Source: CAZKUN01 sp964555935
GTDB lineage: Bacteria; Armatimonadota; Zipacnadia; Zipacnadales; VGFC01
NCBI GenBank assembly: GCA_964555935.1
Contig: CAZKUN010000222.1
Coordinates: forward strand, 1-15,184
Direction: 5' to 3'
Length of the DNA stretch: 15,184 nt
The notes under the pieces were generated by a model. That model ran no database searches and was not told the DNA's origin. It saw only the letters and a list, made by a program, of their open reading frames with translations. Position 1 is the first letter of the stretch. Every line of letters begins with the position of its first letter. Positions 13,798 to 15,184 of this stretch are shown here, piece after piece. A program made the translations under genes and the position numbers.

Positions 13798-14187
13798 ATG
13801 GGCAAGTCGCCATACAAGATCGTTGTCTTCACCATCGTTGCGCTCACCATTGCCGCCGTGGTCGTCGCCAAGAAGGCAAGCCGGCCCGATAGGTCGGAGG
13901 CCGCCGCCGTCGCGCTCCCGGCCATCCGCGAGTACGGCCTCGGCACGTGCGAGCAATGCAAACGGATGAAGCCGATCCTCGATGCCCTCAAGACGGAGTA
14001 CGACGGTCGCGCCATCGTGGAGATCATCGACCTCGACACGAGCCCCGCTGATGGGGATAAGTATGGCATACGCGTCATGCCGACTCAGATCTTCTTCGAC
14101 GCGGCCGGCAATGAGGTGGGTCGCCACGAGGGTTTCTACCCCAGAGGCGAACTCGTCGCAAAGCTCCGCGAAATGGGGGTCAAGTAA
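13798..14187 (+). CDS. Membrane-anchored thioredoxin-like protein
   Basis: The 129-residue product has one N-terminal membrane segment (IVVFTIVALTIAAVVVA, residues ~8-24) and a thioredoxin domain with the active site C51-E-Q-C54 (GLGTCEQCKRM), a central acidic strand AIVEIIDLD and the cis-proline in RVMPTQIFFDAAGNEVGRHEGFYP. It most likely faces the periplasm, attached by its uncleaved signal, and could receive electrons from the CcdA protein encoded next. GCGAGGA at 13784-13790 precedes the ATG by 7 nt. The stop TAA is immediately followed by the ccdA start, so the two are translationally coupled. Confidence 0.88.
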   Translation: MGKSPYKIVVFTIVALTIAAVVVAKKASRPDRSEAAAVALPAIREYGLGTCEQCKRMKPILDALKTEYDGRAIVEIIDLDTSPADGDKYGIRVMPTQIFFDAAGNEVGRHEGFYPRGELVAKLREMGVK

Positions 14188-14886
14188 TTGGGCGAGTCGC
14201 TGGCGGGCAACGTCGAGGGGCTGATCGCGCATAGCCCGCTGGTGGCGCTCGCCGTCGTGTGGTTGGGCGGCGTGCTCACGGCCGCGAACCCATGCGTGCT
14301 GGCGATGATTCCTCTCTCGATTGCCTACTGCGGCGGCACCGACGGCGCGACCAACTGGAAGCGCTCGCTGCTCTACGCGCTGCTCATGGTCGCGGGGCTG
14401 TCGCTGACGTTCGCGGTGCTTGGCGTATTGGCGGGAATTGTTGGCGGCGCGGTCGGTGGCGGGACGCGGATGTGGAGCTGGGTCATCGCCGTCGTCTGTG
14501 TCGTGATGGGCCTGCACCTGATGGAGGTCGTCACGATCCCCATCCCAGCTGTCACCCGCTTCCAGCCCGAGACGCGGGGCGCCGCCGGCGCGTTCATGCT
14601 CGGGATCCTCTTCGGGTTTGTCTCAACACCGTGTGCCGGGCCGATCCTACTGGTACTGCTGGCGTATGTCGCGACCGCCGGCGCCAACCCGCTCTACGGA
14701 GGCGCGCTGCTGCTATCGTACGCGCTTGGGCATTCGGCGCTGATCATCGTCGCGGGGACATCGGCGGGGCTTGCGCGCGGGCTGCTCTCGAGCGAGCGCT
14801 TCGCTGCATCGGCGACGATCGCGCGCAAGATCGCCGGCGGCATCATCGTCGCGCTCGGTATCTGGTTCATCTACAAGGCTGTCTGA
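14188..14886 (+). CDS. ccdA: CcdA/DsbD-type transmembrane thiol transporter
   Basis: CcdA moves reducing equivalents from cytoplasmic thioredoxin across the inner membrane to periplasmic thiol proteins. The 232-residue protein has six predicted membrane segments with the two redox cysteines at the expected places, C36 (AANPCVLAMIP) and C149 (FVSTPCAGPIL), each next to proline. The TTG start at 14188 directly follows the stop of the membrane thioredoxin, with GGGGGT at 14174-14179 as ribosome-binding site. The adjacent membrane thioredoxin is its probable partner. CcdA proteins also serve cytochrome c maturation, but no cytochrome genes are near; the arsenic context favours a role in metalloid or thiol stress, which is inference. 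Confidence 0.9.
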   Translation: MGESLAGNVEGLIAHSPLVALAVVWLGGVLTAANPCVLAMIPLSIAYCGGTDGATNWKRSLLYALLMVAGLSLTFAVLGVLAGIVGGAVGGGTRMWSWVIAVVCVVMGLHLMEVVTIPIPAVTRFQPETRGAAGAFMLGILFGFVSTPCAGPILLVLLAYVATAGANPLYGGALLLSYALGHSALIIVAGTSAGLARGLLSSERFAASATIARKIAGGIIVALGIWFIYKAV

Positions 14887-14925
14887 AGCTGGTCTCCCCC
14901 ACGCCTCGATGACCTGGTGAGGACC

Positions 14926-15183
14926 TCAGGGCCAGTCGCGGAGGGTCTCCACTCCGTCGGGGGTGAAGCGGTGGACGCTCCAGGCGACCGCGCCCATGAC
15001 GGCTGCCAAACCGACGATGGTCGCGACGGACTTCAGCGTGCGCGCGGTGGGGGGGGCGTCGCCGCGTGCCTTGCGCCGCCGGCGGTAGAGCCAAGCCTGA
15101 GCGAGCAGGTTGATCCCCTGGGAGATCGATGTGGCGAGAGCCAGGCCGGCCTCTTGCAGGGGACCGACCAGGATCAGGTTCAG
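14926..15183 (-). CDS. murJ: Lipid II flippase MurJ (MviN), C-terminal end only
   Basis: Reading the minus strand from the window edge, an open frame of 85 codons ends at a TGA (14926-14928 on the plus strand). It begins LNLILVGPLQEAGLALATSI-SQGINLL and continues WLYRRRRKARG, then a last membrane segment (VATIVGLAAVMGAVAWSV) and a short tail. The GLALATSIS-x-x-N stretch with a following basic loop is the typical late transmembrane region of MurJ, the MOP-superfamily flippase that moves lipid II for peptidoglycan assembly. The start lies beyond the window. A run of eight C residues encodes the proline pair in GDAPPTAR and is a possible slippage site. The gene converges on ccdA with 39 nt between the stops; no strong terminator is visible there. 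Confidence 0.82.
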   Translation of the reverse strand: MNLILVGPLQEAGLALATSISQGINLLAQAWLYRRRRKARGDAPPTARTLKSVATIVGLAAVMGAVAWSVHRFTPDGVETLRDWP

Positions 15184-15184
15184 G

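Noticed and set aside
14887..14925. Bidirectional terminator between ccdA and murJ
   Set aside because: Only weak GGTC/GACC pairing is visible and there is no T-run on either side.

Overview
The window is a GC-rich, gene-dense stretch of chromosome from a bacterium with an outer envelope. It encodes a lipoprotein, Sec-exported proteins, a CcdA-type thiol transporter and peptidoglycan enzymes. Codon use, frequent GTG/TTG starts and the abundant short hairpin repeats would fit an uncultured Planctomycetota-, Armatimonadota- or similar lineage. Nothing in the window fixes the phylum, and no rRNA or tRNA was recognised.

Layout. At the left edge is the 3' end of metG (tRNA-binding domain). It is followed by a membrane GAF/HD-GYP protein (likely c-di-GMP phosphodiesterase) whose stop overlaps an exported transglutaminase-like protein by 8 nt. 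A 308-nt gap packed with hairpin repeats (3617-3924) precedes a run of same-strand genes. These are a TIM-barrel sugar isomerase/epimerase, an exported protein made of three related beta-rich units, ddl (D-Ala-D-Ala ligase), a fusion of a 10-TM EamA/DMT transporter to a receptor-type class III adenylate cyclase, and an orphan solute-binding lipoprotein. A second, 809-nt repeat-rich gap (10788-11596) separates this block from an arsenic cluster: arsR, acr3, a small zinc-cluster protein (DUF2180-like), a small CxxC thioredoxin-fold protein, a membrane-anchored thioredoxin and ccdA. At the right edge the convergent 3' end of murJ lies on the minus strand; it has no start inside the window.

How the genes work together. 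Two second-messenger systems are present, c-di-GMP turnover (HD-GYP) and cAMP synthesis (cyclase), the latter physically joined to a transporter and followed directly by a solute-binding protein. ddl and murJ are cell-wall genes. The arsenic cluster has a textbook sigma70-type promoter before arsR. A 16-bp palindrome-like site (ATCG-N-ATAA-NN-TCGAT) overlaps that promoter and recurs before acr3, a good candidate ArsR operator. The cluster couples arsenite efflux to a thiol-redox relay (CcdA plus two CxxC proteins) but shows no recognisable arsenate reductase.

The most unusual items are: (1) the EamA-HAMP-cyclase fusion; (2) a family of short hairpins whose stem sequences differ completely while the arms stay complementary and the GGA-type loop and TACG 3' flank are kept, including one hairpin sitting in the loop of another; and (3) repeat sequence forming or lying within the 5' coding region of the three-unit exported protein.
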